Assembly: GCF_009727055.1 (NCBI RefSeq)
Contig: NC_052349.1
Location: 40,893,501 to 40,957,500, forward strand
Direction of reading: 5' to 3'
DNA: 64,000 nucleotides
DNA from: Benincasa hispida
Taxonomy: Eukaryota; Streptophyta; Magnoliopsida; Cucurbitales; Cucurbitaceae
The number at the start of each line of letters is the position of its first letter. Position 1 is the stretch's first letter. Position numbers and translations under genes: made by a program. Positions 10,870-23,491 of this stretch are shown in pieces. The notes beneath the pieces are model-generated. The model did not search any database. It was not told the origin of the DNA and worked only from the letters and a program-made list of their open reading frames with translations.

Positions 10870-12603
10870 ATCTTGGTCATCCCGAACAAGTAAAAAATAG
10901 AAGTATGCAGCAAATATGGATTGTTTATTGTTTATTCAAAGTTTCATTCATTTATTCAAATCGATTATACAAGTTGGCACATTTACATCCTCACATTCAA
11001 ATGGTCTATACATTCAATTGTCTTACACAATGAATTGATTCTCATCTCTTTTCTCAACAATCAAGGAAGTAAGGATATAAGCAAGCATTTAGAAATTTAA
11101 AGTTTTGATAACAAAAGGTCGAAACTTATTTTGAAAAGAAAAAGTCTTTTTCTTGCAAAATCATAGAAGAAAAGACTACCAAGTTTTAGTTTACTTAAAG
11201 GCCTAAACTAATAAAAAAGAGACATCCAACTCTTAATTCATCTTCATCCTACATTGGCCCGGTTATTGATCGAGGATATACCTAACTTGCATTAGAGAGA
11301 GGCAGTTCTAATACAAGGGTGCATTTTTAAACTCATGCATACAAAATGTAATTGACATTTCTTTTACCTAGGGATAGCTTTCACACTCACACCGTCAAGA
11401 ACCTATCATTCTTTTCTTGTGGGCCCTGACTAGACACGATGAAGGTAGTTCTTTTCACCTCTATCCATGCACACACACATGTTAGTGAAGGTTATGTTAA
11501 TTTTGTTATGTTAACTCTGCAAATTTGCTTTATTATTATTTTTTATATATGCTAGCATTTTTTTAGAAGACCCTTTTTATTCTTCTTTGTCTAGACTTGC
11601 TACTCTAAAAAGATACCTTCTAAGACCAAAGGTTGTCCTATCGGGGTAAAAAAAAAAAAATTAAGTAGATATGACGTTTCTAAGAGTTTTAAGATTTTAA
11701 ATAAATCTAAAAAGCTAAATATTTGATTTTTTATGAAATTAAAAGGAAAAGAAAGTTTCATTTGAAAGATGAGTTTCAAAATTTTGTAAGAAAATTTTTA
11801 AAAGGTTCAAAATTTTGTTTGTATCCTTATTTGAAAGAGTGTGTCATCAAAATTTCATCGATAAGAATCAAGAGATTGTGTAAAACAAATGATGCATAGA
11901 AGAAAGTGAATGAAATTCTTAAATGTGAAAACATGCATTGATTCAATCATGAATTTATTGTGTTCAAGGCAAAATGGTCTTTTAGAGCATAAAGAATTCA
12001 ATAGTAATGTTTTTCAAAGAATCAAAATTACGCTATGAGAATGAATCAAAGCCTCAAATTTATTCAAATATGTCAGATCAGGGTTGCAAAATCTATGTAA
12101 TCAGTCTAACTAATTAACAATCAAGGGTTCCAGACATACATTTATGATTCTATACAGATCATTATAAAGCAAAAATTTTCAGTGAGACTCATCTTTTAAA
12201 GCTAATCAAAGAATACTAAAAATAATATAAAAAACATGCAATGTTTTCCATCCCAACTTAAAGATGGAACATTGTTTCAATGTTTAGAATAAGCAAATGA
12301 ATTGAAGAAATAAAAAGGAAGGGATATAGAGAGAAACTTCACTGGTTTTTGTGGTTAATCATTTATTTGCTTGAGAGAGAATTCCTTGCTTTTGTTGTTT
12401 TTTTTTTATTTGATAACCTACATAGGAAAGAAAAAGAATCAATTATTTTATTTATTAGTAAAAAATATGCAAAAATAAGAAAGAAAGAAAGAGAAAAGAA
12501 AAATGAAAAAGGAAAGAAGAAAACTTGTCTTGTCTTTGCAAATTTTCAACATCGTTTGCTCGATGTTAGTGAAGAGGGGTGTCATATATATGAGGGATTA
12601 GTC
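10870..12603 (-). other. Gypsy-1 non-coding region between integrase and 3' LTR
   Basis: AT-rich sequence of 1.7 kb. Athila-like elements can carry an extra ORF here, but I see only short frames without domains. The plus-strand open frame at 12349-12621 is Lys/Glu low-complexity and not convincing. Confidence 0.6.
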
Positions 12604-13861
12604 AAACACAAGTCTAATTGAACTTGGTTTACATGCCCTTCATTATAAATTTTGAGTCTCTGCCCGTTCACCTTGAAGATTTTTCCTTTTTCAAGACTTT
12701 TTATTTTGACTGTGCCATAAGAGAAAACATCAGTAATTTCAAAAGGACCTAGCTATTTGGACTTGAGTTTACCAGGTATTAATTGTAAACTAGAATTGTA
12801 AAGCAAAATTTTTTGTCCAATTTTGAAGTTCTTTCTTATGAAGCCTTTGTCATGAAAAATTTTGGTTTTTTGTTTATAAATTTTTGAATTTTCATAACCA
12901 TATTGTCTTAATTCTTCCAATTGTTGTAACTCTAGGAGTCTTTTCTCTTTGGCTTGGGCTAGATTCAAATTACATTTTTTAACCGCTCAATACGCCTTGT
13001 ATTCAAACTCTACTAGAAGATAGCATGCCTTTCCATATACAATTTTGTACAGGGTTGTTCCTATAGACGTATTAAAAGAAATTCTGTAAGCCCAAAGCGC
13101 ATCATTAAGCTTAGAACTCCGATCTTTTCTTTTCAGGTTTACAATCTTTTTTAAAATGTTTTTCATTTTTCTATTTAAAATTTTTGCTTGGCCATTTGTT
13201 TGAGGATGATACGGGGTTGCAACACGGTGGTGAACTCTGTATTTCCTCAATAATGTCTCTATAGTCTTATTGCAAAAATCCATTCCTTGATCACTTATGA
13301 TGACCCTAGGAATTCCAAATCTAGAAAAGATGTTATTTTTAGGAATTTTGAAACAATAGAAGAATAATTTGTTCTAGTGTGGATTGCCTCGACCCACTTG
13401 GAAACATAATCTACTCCAAGAAAAATGTACAAATAACCAAATGAAGAAGGAAATGGACCCATGAAATCTAAGCCCCACACGTCAAATATTCCACGAACAA
13501 GAATAGAATTGAGAGGCATTTCATTTCTTTTAGACAAAGATCCGAATTTTTGACACTTTTCACAAGACTTGCAATAAGCATACGAATCGGCAAAAAGAGA
13601 ATTCCATAATAGTCCTAAATCTAAAATTTTTCTAGCAGTTGGTTTTGGACTAAAATGACCTCCACATGCATATTCATGATAAAATGACAAAACAGACTCA
13701 AATTCTTTATTAGGGACACATCTCTTAATGATTTGGCCTGAACAAAATTTCCACCGATAAGGAGGATCCCATACAAAGTATTTAGAGTCACTTTTTAGTT
13801 TAGACCTTCTAGATGAAGACATGTTAAAGGGAGACTTGCTCATAACAAGGTAATTTACCAT
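12604..13861 (-). pseudogene. Gypsy-1 integrase, broken
   Basis: Read on the minus strand from 13861. The zinc-binding region includes CKSCEKCQKFGSLSKRNEMP. The catalytic core has WGLDFMGPF, with the first catalytic Asp, then [11 protein letters not shown]. The part with the second Asp is disrupted near 13290, and [10 protein letters not shown] resumes in a new frame. The C-terminal region GQKILLYNSSLQLIPGKLKS is cut by a stop at about 12752 and then continues to about 12604. Integrase would join the cDNA to host DNA; this copy has at least two frame breaks and an internal stop. Confidence 0.85.
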
Positions 13862-13942
13862 GTCAGTGTACCACGATAGGAAAGCAGTTACCTTGAAAAG
13901 GTGTTCATTAGGAAAGTCTTCTCTAATTGGAATTAACTCTTC

Positions 13943-15649
13943 TTATTGCATGATTCTACTTAGATGGTTGGCCATTGAATTCTCGGATCCTTTTCTATCT
14001 TTGATAGTTAAGTTGAACTCTTGCAAAAGAAGGATCCATCTGACAAGTCTGGGCTTTGATTCTTTCTTCATCATGAGGTACCTAAGAGCAGCATGGTCAG
14101 CGTAAAAAATTATTGGAAAATCGAGAATGTAAGATATAAATTTATCCAAAGAAAAAATTATAAAAACAAATTCTTTTTTCTGTTGTTGAAGAATTGATTT
14201 AAGATGAATTGAGCGTTCTAGATGCAAAACAAATCACATGGCACTTCTTGTTAACTCTTTGTCCTAATACCACCCCTACTTCTAGGTTGCTAGCATGGCA
14301 CATGATCTCAAATGGCAAGTCCCATCGAGGTGGTTGAAGGATTGGAGTTGATGTCAACTTCTCCTTGAGTGCATCAAAGGCTTCCTTGCACTCTTTATTG
14401 AAATTAAATACGACATCTTTTTTAAGCAGACTTGACAAAGGGAGAGCAATTTTTGAAAAGTCCTTAGTGAACCTCTTGTAGAACCCTACACTACCAAGAA
14501 AAGAGTGTACTTCCCCAATGTTTTTAGGATAGAGAAGGTTAGCTATCACATTTTTTTTTTCCTTTATCAACTTCTATGCCTTTAGAAAATACAAGTTGTC
14601 CTAAAACTATTCCGTGAGAAGCCATGAAGTGAAATTTTTCATAATTCAAAACCAAATTTGATTCTATGCATCTTTTCAAAATCAAACTCAAATTGTGCAA
14701 ACAATCTTTGAAAGAATTACCATACATAGTGAAGTCATCCATGAAAATTTCTATGCACTTTTCTACATAGTCAGAGAAAATGCTCATCATGCATCGTTGA
14801 AACGTACCTGGGCGTTACATAACCCAAATGAAATTATTTTAAATGCATATGTACCATAAGTGCAAGTAAAAGCAATATTTTCTTGATCTTCCCGTGCTAT
14901 TGGTATTTGATAAAATATGGAAAAATCATTAAGAAAACAAAAAATATGGTTTTCCGGTTAACCGTTCAACCATTTGGTTAATAAAAGGTATAGGTAAGGG
15001 ATCTTTTTTTTTGTTACCTCGTTGAGTTTTCTAAAGTATATACACATTCTCCAACCGTTTTTCATTCTCATTGGGATCATCTCACCTTTTTCATCTTTCA
15101 CAATGGTCATCCTAGTTTTCTTCGACACCACGTGTATCAGACTTACCCATTGGCTATTTGGGACTGGGTATATTATTCCGACTTCAAGTAGTTTGAGGAT
15201 TTCCTCGTGAACAATTTCTTTCATGGTTGGATTTAGTCTTCTTTGAGGTTGAACGGTTGCCTTAGCTCCATCCTCTAAACGATTCTGTACATGCAAAGGG
15301 AAGGGCTTTTCCCTTTGATATCATCTAAAGTCCAATCAATTGCTTTCTTATGGTCCTTCAATGTTTATACCAATGAGCATTCCTGAGAAGATGTGAGTTC
15401 TCTAGATATGATCACAGGAAAGACCTTTTCTTCTCCTAAGAAAACATACTTGAGGTGAGAAGGGAGAGCCTTAAGCTCGATCTCTTGTACATGAGATTCC
15501 ACAACATCATTATTAGAAAAATTATCATTCAAATCAAAATCATTAGAAGTAAAGAAAGATTCAATCGAAGAGTCATCATCATCAAGATCAATGGAGGGGG
15601 CAACCAAACAATCCAAACTTTCATCAAATAGAAAACAACAATTCATCAA
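13943..15649 (-). pseudogene. Gypsy-1 reverse transcriptase and RNase H, broken
   Basis: Minus-strand fragments in order: an acidic linker between protease and RT (15649-15365), RT N-terminal part with LLEVGIIYPV and GWRMCIYFRKLN (15296-14958), RT palm with the FMDD form of the catalytic box in IEIFMDDFTMYGNS (14790-14539), the RT thumb/connection with FLGSVGFYKRF (14570-14199), and RNase H with FYADHAALRYL (14227-13943). Together they would copy the element RNA. Each fragment is in a different frame from the next, so several indels separate them. The upstream protease is cut off by Copia B. Confidence 0.85.
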
Positions 15650-15660
15650 ACACGTCGTAT

Positions 15661-15665
15661 GTATC
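15661..15665. other. Target-site duplication of Copia B (left)
   Basis: GTATC here is repeated exactly at 23492-23496, directly outside the two Copia B LTRs. Confidence 0.95.
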
Positions 15666-17512
15666 TGTTGGGTTTTATGTCCTAAAACTCGTGGTATGTA
15701 AACAATGGAGCTTATTCTGATAATTCAATAAAGGTGTTATTGAATAGATCTATTGCTTGAATAGAAATCCAATAAACCTAAAAGTCCCTTGACTATTGGA
15801 TGAGTACTTGAACTTTATGTGGAGACATAAAGGTGGATTAGGTTCGAGTAAATAGTCAAAATGATCTATAGTATATGGATAAGGTTGGGTACCTTATTCT
15901 GGTAACACTATTGGATGCGACCTGCTTTTTAGTTGTTACAAAGAGTTGTAAAGTGCTACAAACGAAGTGATCCTAATTCGTTCATGTTAGACATGCGGAG
16001 TGGGGGTGTCCTTGTGTAAAAGAGTTTGTATAAGACCGGACCACAAAATGAGTCATTCTTACTTTATAACGCTGTTTACTATTTAAGACTGACTATTTTA
16101 AAGCGACGACCTAGGTAACTTGACCTTAATCCTGAGCTAACTATGAACTCCTGTTTATTCGGGATTGCCCTTAGATTTGCATAGGTAAGGGTTGGCTCAA
16201 TAGTGCCGACTCAATATGACTGCCATTTCAGGGGTAAGATTGGATAGATAGTTGGGGACACAGGGTACAAGAAGGAATTCACTCCTACTCGCTTTAGGGA
16301 TAGTAGAGAGGTTGTTCCCTTAAGTGCTGATTCTAGGGCTTGAACAAGAGATCCCGCCCTCTCATTTGGTATAAGAGGGACTCGGTTTTGTGATTGCATC
16401 ACAAAAAACAATTGTTCATTAGGGGATCAGCGGGACTTAAGGAAACAAAAGGTAATTTCGGGGGTAAAACAGAGATTTGACCTAGCCGTTATTGCGAAAC
16501 AACCTGTGAAGGGTAACTTACTAATCATGGTTATAGCGAGTGTATATAATATATTTATAGTGAGGGAGTTCAACTATGGGCTTAGTGAAAGTGACCCATT
16601 AGTTAACGAATGGGAGTTAGATCGGTCTAATGAGTTTAGCCGATTAATCTCAGATCGTTGGAGCCCATGATCTGTAGGTCCATGAGATCCCCTTACTGGC
16701 TCGAAAATGGATAGCTCTAGAGTAGCGTGATAAGTTAATTTGAAATATTCAAATTAGAATTAAATGGAATTGGAGAAAATATATTTAAATATTGATTTAA
16801 ATATATGAAGATGAATTTGTGTAAAAATTAATTTAATATTAGATATTAAATTAATTATAATTATTTAAATTGTTTAAATAAATATTTATTAATTTTATTA
16901 GAAAATTAATTTTTGAAATTAATTTGTAAAATTAATAAATTTTTATTTTAGAAATAAAATATTATTTTAAAATCAATTTTGGATTTTGGAAATTGAAAAA
17001 TCACAAATCTTGAAAAAATGGGTTTTTTCAAGTCATCTTCAAGTAGCTTATTCCTTTTGCATGATAGTCTGCAATATATTCAACTCCAAGCATGAGCTGC
17101 ATCGCATGCAGCACATCTTTTTGCATGATAATCTGCAATATATTGAAGAGATTTGAGTGAAGAAAGGCATGAGAACCAACTGATTTTTGCTGAAAAATTC
17201 GGATGAAGAAGGTGTTCTTCAATGGGTTCTGTTAAGTGAATTTTCTCCATATTCCCTTTGATTCTAGCTTATTTCGAGTCCCACAACTCAATCTAGAGCA
17301 CCAAGAGGACAATAGGGAAGATCTTGTGGTGGTCTACACAAGGATTCAGAGGATTTTGCAGCTGGAAATGGAGATTTTGTTGGTTCGGACAAGGTATGTT
17401 CATGAAACTCTTTATACTCTGTTTTTAGCATGTCTCTTTTCAACCAAAATTACTGAATTAGAATGCTTATAGATTATGATTTCTTCCACTGTGTGCTGGT
17501 GTTGATCCAACA
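15666..17512 (+). repeat. Copia B 5' LTR, 1847 bp
   Basis: It starts TGTTGGGTTTTATGTCC and ends GTTGATCCAACA, so the ends form a TGTTGG/CCAACA short inverted repeat. It matches 21666-23491 throughout with scattered substitutions and small indels. The stretch 16740-16990 is extremely AT-rich. Confidence 0.95.
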
Positions 17513-17514
17513 AT

Positions 17515-17526
17515 TGGTATCAGAGC
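17515..17526 (+). promoter_or_regulatory. Primer-binding site, initiator Met-tRNA
   Basis: TGGTATCAGAGC lies two bases after the 5' LTR. This is the standard plant copia primer-binding site complementary to the 3' end of initiator Met-tRNA. Confidence 0.95.
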
Positions 17527-17739
17527 ATCTTATAAGCATTCAATTCGGGTTAATTCTGGTTTGGTGGGTGTTTTTTATGAAAATATGAAACTTCTGTAAT
17601 GATATGGTTTTCTAAGTTTTGGCCTTTAATTTCTCTTTAATTTCCCGTTTAAATTTGTAATTGGCTCTTTCTTGATGAGCTTTAATGTCTTCCCAAGAGT
17701 CTGTAATTTATTTGGAGTCATTAAAGTTGAAATTAAGCT

Positions 17740-18600
17740 GTAATTCGAAGAAACAAGCGAAGGGGCCGAGTTGCAGATTCCAGACGATCAGCCTCTGTTC
17801 ATATCGTCGTTGAGCTTCAGTAGCTAAACGATCATTTAGCTTCATACCTTAGACGATATGAAGGAAAAGCTAAATGACCGTCTAACTTCGGGCGTTAATC
17901 GTTTAGGTATTGTGCGCTAGACGATCGTCTACCTCGGGAGCTAAATGATGCGTTGTTTTGCTATGCGATGGCACTACACGATCATGTAGCTTCGAGTGGG
18001 AGCTAAGCGATGAGGTGGAGAGCTATGTGATGGCGCTGAGCGATTGCTTACATGATCGTTTACCTTTAATCAGGAGCTAAGCGATGTGGCGAAGAGCTAT
18101 GCGATGGCACTGAGCGATCGCTTACACGATCGTTTACCGTTTACCTTTGATCGGGAGCTAAGTGATGCGGCGAAGAGCTATGCGATGGCGCTGAGCGATC
18201 GCTTACACGATTGTTTACCTATGNNNNNNNNNNNNNNNNNNNNNNNNNNNNNNNNNNNNNNNNNNNNNNNNNNNNNNNNNNNNNNNNNNNNNNNNNNNNN
18301 NNNNNNNNNNNNNNNNNNNNNNNNNNNNNNNNNNNNNNNNNNNNNNNNNNNNNNNNNNNNNNNNNNNNNNNNNNNNNNNNNNNNNNNNNNNNNNNNNNNN
18401 NNNNNNNNNNNNNNNNNNNNNNNNNNNNNNNNNNNNNNNNNNNNNNNNNNNNNNNNNNAGACGATAACACTATACGATAGAAGGCGAACACTATACGATC
18501 GTGTAGCTTTGTTAAACGATATGCGTTGGTTGCTAAACGATCAAGCCAAATGCATGACGATGGTCATCAATGCTAAACGATCTGACTTAGCGAGATTTTG
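17740..18600 (+). repeat. CGATCG-rich tandem array in the Copia B leader
   Basis: Units begin gagctaagcgatg at 18000, 18074 and 18155 and contain gagctatgcgatggc, gagcgatcgctta and cacgatcgtttacc. The period is about 74-81 bp. Degenerate, partly palindromic relatives extend from about 17740 to 18600. An assembly gap sits inside the array, so copy number is unknown. An open frame runs through the units but is repeat-derived. Confidence 0.85.
18224..18458. other. Assembly gap (235 N)
   Basis: Undetermined bases inside the tandem array, where short reads would be expected to collapse. Confidence 0.99.
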
Positions 18601-20231
18601 GGCGAGAGCAAGTTTAGCCGGTTCGACCGGTTCTTTTAAGGTTTGGTCCAATTCAGACGGTTCAGGTCTGATTCAAGCGGTTTTTGAGCGATTCGAGCGG
18701 TGTTGAAGCTGTTTTTGTAATAATTTAGGCTTTTGTTTGCATGTTTTTTCCAAAACTAAAACCATATCAGTACGTGTTTAATTATTTATATATTGGATAT
18801 ATATTATAATTAAATAAATCTTGTATGTACATATAGTATGGCATTTAGATTTAAAATCCCACCATAGGAAGCATATAACATGAATTGAAAGTATGTTATA
18901 ATATATAGTATGCATGTTAGGGTTTCTTGTATTTAATATAAGTATTATATTAGATATTGAATTCCTATAAGTTGTGGATGTTTAGTATGTCTAAAGTTTT
19001 ATAAGCTGTTATAAAATTCGGTTAGACATTTAAAATCCATAACAAAGAACAGCTGCATGCTCATTTAGGTGAACCACTTGATTTAATTAGTTAAAATAGG
19101 TCGTTAAACTTGTAAAATCAGGGTTACAAACTCAACCGGTATATAATCTTGTCGAAGGTTGGGGGTATTTATATTGACGGTCTATGGAACACCTCCTAAT
19201 TGGGGATTATGGCTGAATAATTGAGCGTTGGTAACCAGTTTTATGAGTATCCGTGAGCGATGTAAGGTAATAAAAGGGTTTATCACCTAGACATCGTAGG
19301 TTTAAGTCCATTTATAAGAGTTATACATGGATAAACCACATAGACTTAGGGTTATTTTTATTAGCCGGAAAAGAACCTAAGTACAAAGTTACCCAAACGT
19401 TAGAACACTTCAGTGGTAGTGAATAACTTCTATATTATAGAGTTATTAGAAAACTTCAGCGGGAGATTAATAACCTACACGATATTTTATTCTTAGCTCT
19501 CGCATCCCTAAGAGTTCACAATATGGATTTAAGCGGTACTTTGTGTCATTCTAGGAGTGACCTACCTATAGAGAGTATTTTTTAGTTTATATTTAGACTT
19601 AGGTGAATAAGGGGAAGTTGTTTGTACAGAAATCAAGTGTATGATTTCAACTGCCACGTCTTCACATAGTTCACACCGTGAGATTCATATGACGCTTCGT
19701 GTCACCCTGGGAGTGACCTCCCTACGGAGAGCGGATGTATGCGTCAATACCAAGGTGGACGGAGGAAGTAGTTCATAGTAAGTGGGTGAAGGAAATGTGT
19801 CAACATATCCTGTGGTCTGCTCCATTAGTCTGAACCAAATTCCTATGTTGCGCCTGCTGGTTAGCTTTAAACAACCCTTTGCTAGTTGTTTAACGACGGC
19901 TATCCCCACGGAGTGTTGTAACATAGGATTCGGCACAACCCAGGCTTTAGTAACATGAATAGGGTTTTATGTTCCGTCTTGAGTATTGTTTTCTATTTTC
20001 AGAGCAATATTCATCCGTTCTATAAGATTCGAAAATGGCGGGTCTACACTTATAGAATTATTAAGTGTTAATAATATCTGACCAAAAGCAGTACCTAAAT
20101 GACTATCGGAATATGAGTTATTTTGGAGGTAGTATTTAGTCAAGAATGTCTTGATGTATTATCGTTGGAAAAGAATAATCTTGGGTAAATTATTAAAATT
20201 GCTAAAACTTGATTGGATATTTAATTTCAGA
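18601..20231 (+). other. Copia B untranslated leader
   Basis: Non-coding sequence between the tandem array and gag. It ends TTAATTTCAG directly before the gag ATG, which looks like a splice acceptor, so gag RNA may have been spliced. The open frame on the opposite strand at 19685-19936 has no domain. Confidence 0.6.
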
Positions 20232-21105
20232 ATGAAAAGTTCATTAATACAAGTGTTGGCAATAGATAAATTTATTGGGGATAATTATGTGAAATAGAAA
20301 TCAAATTTGAACACGATACTTGTGATAGACAATTTGCGGTTTTCTTAACTAAGGATTGTCCTCCCATTCCTAGCTCTAACACAAACCAAAATGTTCAGAA
20401 TGTATATGACAGATGGGTCAAGGCTAATGATATAGCCTGTGCTTATATCCTCGTCAGCTTATCTGATGTGTTGACAAAAGAAGCATGAGGATTTGTGTAC
20501 TGCCAAAGAGATTATGGAATCTCTGTGAAGGATGCCATTAAGTACGTTTACAACAGTCGCATCAAAGTGGGGACCTATGTTTGTGAACATGTTTTGGACA
20601 TGATGGTCTACTTTCATATGTCAGAAGTAAACGGTGCTGTCATGAACAAGAGAAGTCAAGTTGGTTTTATTCTAGAATCTCTTATGAAGAGTTTTCTGCA
20701 ATTTTGAATGCATTAATGAATAAAATTTGACTACTCTACTAAATGAGCTATAGGCTTACCAGATAATGTTGAGAATAAAGGGTCTGATGCCAAAAGTAAA
20801 TGTTACTATTACCAAGAAGTGAGGAATGTCCCCTAAGCCTGAAGTTGCTTCCTCTTCAAAGAGTAAGAGTATTCTTGTGAAGAAAGGCAAAGGGAAAGGG
20901 AAGAAGAAGCCTACTGGATTGAAAGGCAAGGATAGTGCTACAAAGGGAAATGTTTCCATTTCAATGATGAAGGGCACTGGAGGAGATACTGCCCTCAATA
21001 TCTTCTCGAGAAGAGAGCAGAGAAAAGGTAACCAGGCTAACTTGACACTGGGACCATTTGCTCAGCTCATCCAGTGGGAGAATTTTCTACTTGGTTTTAA
21101 CTGTT
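20232..21105 (+). pseudogene. Copia B gag, broken
   Basis: The ATG at 20232 opens a copia gag of the UBN2 class: IDKFIGDNYVK, KSNLNTILVIDNLRFFLTKD, YDRWVKANDIACAYILVSL, DAIKYVYNSRIKVGTYVCEH, and a basic Lys-rich stretch before a zinc knuckle near 20950-21000. The usual Trp in the N-terminal motif is TAG (about 20294). Another stop lies after LTKEA (about 20486). The knuckle reads C-F-H-F where CX2C is expected, so its second Cys is lost. The product would have packaged RNA in particles, but this copy cannot make a working Gag. No pol follows. Confidence 0.85.
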
Positions 21106-21665
21106 AAATCTTGTAAAGAATAAATTATATATATTTTTGTGTTAAATGAAATGTTCTTTTTCAAAATTATGTTTGTTCTAGCAACCTCTGTTGAGAATCT
21201 AATTGTTAAATGCCATTTGTAGATATTCAAATATCTAAATGGCTAGTCAAAGTATAGAAAGTTTAAAGATTTCTAGATCTGACTGTTAATAAAGAGTTGT
21301 TGAGACCGGTCAGATGCATCTTGCTCAAAGAGTTTAGAGTACCTCAATGTAGTGGGAGGAAAGTGTGCTTCCTGGCCATTATTGAGATTAAGATGCAATC
21401 CTCTTATAGTTTTATCTAAAGCCTATTGTATACTAAAATGTTTACAATAATTCTCTCGGCTAAAGTGCTTGAGAATTACCTAGAAGGACTAGGAATACCA
21501 GATAGCCTAGGGCAAGATGGAGAAATATCGGGTATAGAGATACCGAATGGTAAAAGAGGGATATGAGATGCTCTAGTTTATTGTACTTCTCTATAAAACT
21601 CAGAAACTCAGTCTTATATATCGGATGTATAAGTTACCACTGGAGTTTTAGTCTAACTAGGAGTT
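21106..21665 (+). other. Copia B 3' internal remnant with polypurine tract
   Basis: About 560 bp in place of roughly 3 kb of pol. I cannot identify a pol domain in it. The end, TAGTCTAACTAGGAGTT (21649-21665), is a degenerate version of the copia polypurine tract immediately before the 3' LTR. Confidence 0.65.
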
Positions 21666-23491
21666 TGTTGGGTTTTATGTCCTAAAAATTGTGGTATGTA
21701 AATAATGGAGCTTATTCTGATAATTTAATAAAGCTGTTATTGAATAGATCTATTGCTTGAATAGAAATCCAATAAACCTAAAAGTCCCTCCACTATTGGA
21801 TGAGTACTTGAACTTTATGTGGAGACATAAAAGTGGATCAGGTTTGAGTAAATAGTCAAAATGATCTATAGTACATGGATAAGGTTGAGTACCTTATTCT
21901 AGTAGCATTATTGGATGCGACCTCTTCTATAGTTGTTACAAGGAGTTGTAAAGTGCTACAAACGAAGTGATCCTAATTCGTTCATGTTGGACATGAGGAG
22001 TGGGGGTGTCCTTGTGCAAAAGAGTTTGTACAAGATCGACCACGAAATGAGTCACTCTTACTTTATAACACTGTTACTGTTTAAGACTGACTATTTCAAA
22101 GCGATGACCTAAAGAACTTGACCTTAATCATGAGCTAACTATGAACTCCTATTTATTCGAGATTGCCCTTAGATTTGCATAGGTGAGAGTTGGCTCAACA
22201 GCGCTGGCTCAATATGATTGCCATTTCAAGGGTAAGACTTGATAGATAGCTGGGGACATAGGGTGCAAGAGGGAATTCACTCCTACCCGCTTTAGGGATA
22301 GTAAAGAGTTGTTCCCTTAAGTGATGATTCTAGGGCTTGAACAAGGGATCCCGCCCTCTCATTTGGTGTGAGAGGAACTCGGTTTTGTGATTGGATCACA
22401 AAAACAATTGTTCATTAGGGGATCAGTGGGGACTTAAGAAACAAGAGGTAATTTCGGGGGTAAAACAGAGATTTGACCCAACCGTTATTGCGAACAACCT
22501 GTGAAGGGTTAACTTACTAATCATGGTTATATCGAGTGAACATAATATGTTTACAGTGAGGGGAGTTCAATTATGGGCTTTAGTGGAGTGATCCATTAGT
22601 TAACGAATGAGGGTTAGATCAGTCTAATGAGTTTAGTCGATTAATCTCGGATCGTTGGAGTCCATGATCTGTAGGTTCCAATGAGGTCCCTACTAGCTCG
22701 TAAATGGATAGCTCTAGAGTAGCGTGGTAAGTTAAATTTGAAACGTTCAAATTAGAATCAAACGAAATTGGAGAAATATATTTAAATATTGATTCAAATA
22801 TATGAGATGAATTTGTGTAAAAATTAATTTAATATTAGATATTAAATTAATTAAAATTATTTAAATTGTTTAAATTAATTATTTATTTTAATTTTATTAG
22901 AAAATTAATTTTTGAAATTAATAAATTTTGATTTTAGAAATAAAATATTATTTTAAAATCAATTTTGGATTTTGGAAATTGAAAAATCATAAAACTTGAA
23001 AAAATGAGTTTTTTCATCTTTAAGTAACTTATAAAGAACTCACCACTTCTCCTTTGCTTTACTCTAAGCATGAGCTGCATCCCATGCAACACATCTCTTT
23101 GCATGATAGTCTGCAATATATTGAAGAGATTGGAGTGAAGAAAGGCATGAGAACTGGCTGAATTTTTGCTGAAAAATTCGGATGAAGAAGGTGTTCTTCA
23201 ATGGGTTCTGTTCAGTGAATTTTCTCCATATTCTCTTTGATTCCAGCTTATTTTGAGTCCCACAACTCAATCTAGAGCACCAAGAGAATAGTAGGGAAGA
23301 TCTTGTGGTGGTCTACACAAGGATTCAGAGGATTTTGCAGCTTGAAATAGAGATTTCGTTGGTTTGGCCAAGGTATGTTCATGAAATCCTTTATACTCTG
23401 TTTTTAGCATGTTTCTTTTCAACCAAAATTAATGAATTAGAATGCTTATGGATCCTGATTTCTTTTGCTGCGTGTTGGTGTTGATCCAACA
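21666..23491 (+). repeat. Copia B 3' LTR, 1826 bp
   Basis: A full-length partner of 15666-17512 with the same TGTTGG start and CCAACA end. Scattered mismatches show that the insertion is not recent. It is followed by the GTATC duplication at 23492. Confidence 0.95.

Larger units (their letters stand above)
15666..23491 (+). mobile_element. Copia B: gag-only copia LTR retrotransposon
   Basis: Two long LTRs (15666-17512 and 21666-23491) enclose a primer-binding site complementary to initiator Met-tRNA, a leader with a tandem array and an N gap, a broken gag and a degenerate polypurine tract. A perfect GTATC duplication flanks it. The gap between gag and the 3' LTR is only about 560 bp and carries no protease, integrase, RT or RNase H. 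This is the layout of non-autonomous gag-containing terminal-repeat elements (TR-GAG type). It inserted in the minus-strand Gypsy-1 protease-to-RT region. The Gypsy-1 reading frame continues across the empty site when the insert and one duplication are ignored. Confidence 0.93.

Noticed and set aside
12349..12621. Lys/Glu-rich 90-codon plus-strand frame in Gypsy-1
   Set aside because: It is purine-run low complexity in a retrotransposon 3' region, and its end overlaps the minus-strand integrase tail.
17515..17526. Fragment of a tRNA gene
   Set aside because: The 12 bp are complementary to initiator Met-tRNA because they are a primer-binding site; no tRNA cloverleaf surrounds them.
17740..18600. 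Possible CRISPR array
   Set aside because: The repeats are contiguous diverged units without unique spacers, and the DNA is plant nuclear. The same applies to 48430-49490 and 39300-39600.
18086..18706. 206-codon open frame on the plus strand
   Set aside because: Half of it is N and the rest is tandem-repeat sequence with a period that happens to stay open.
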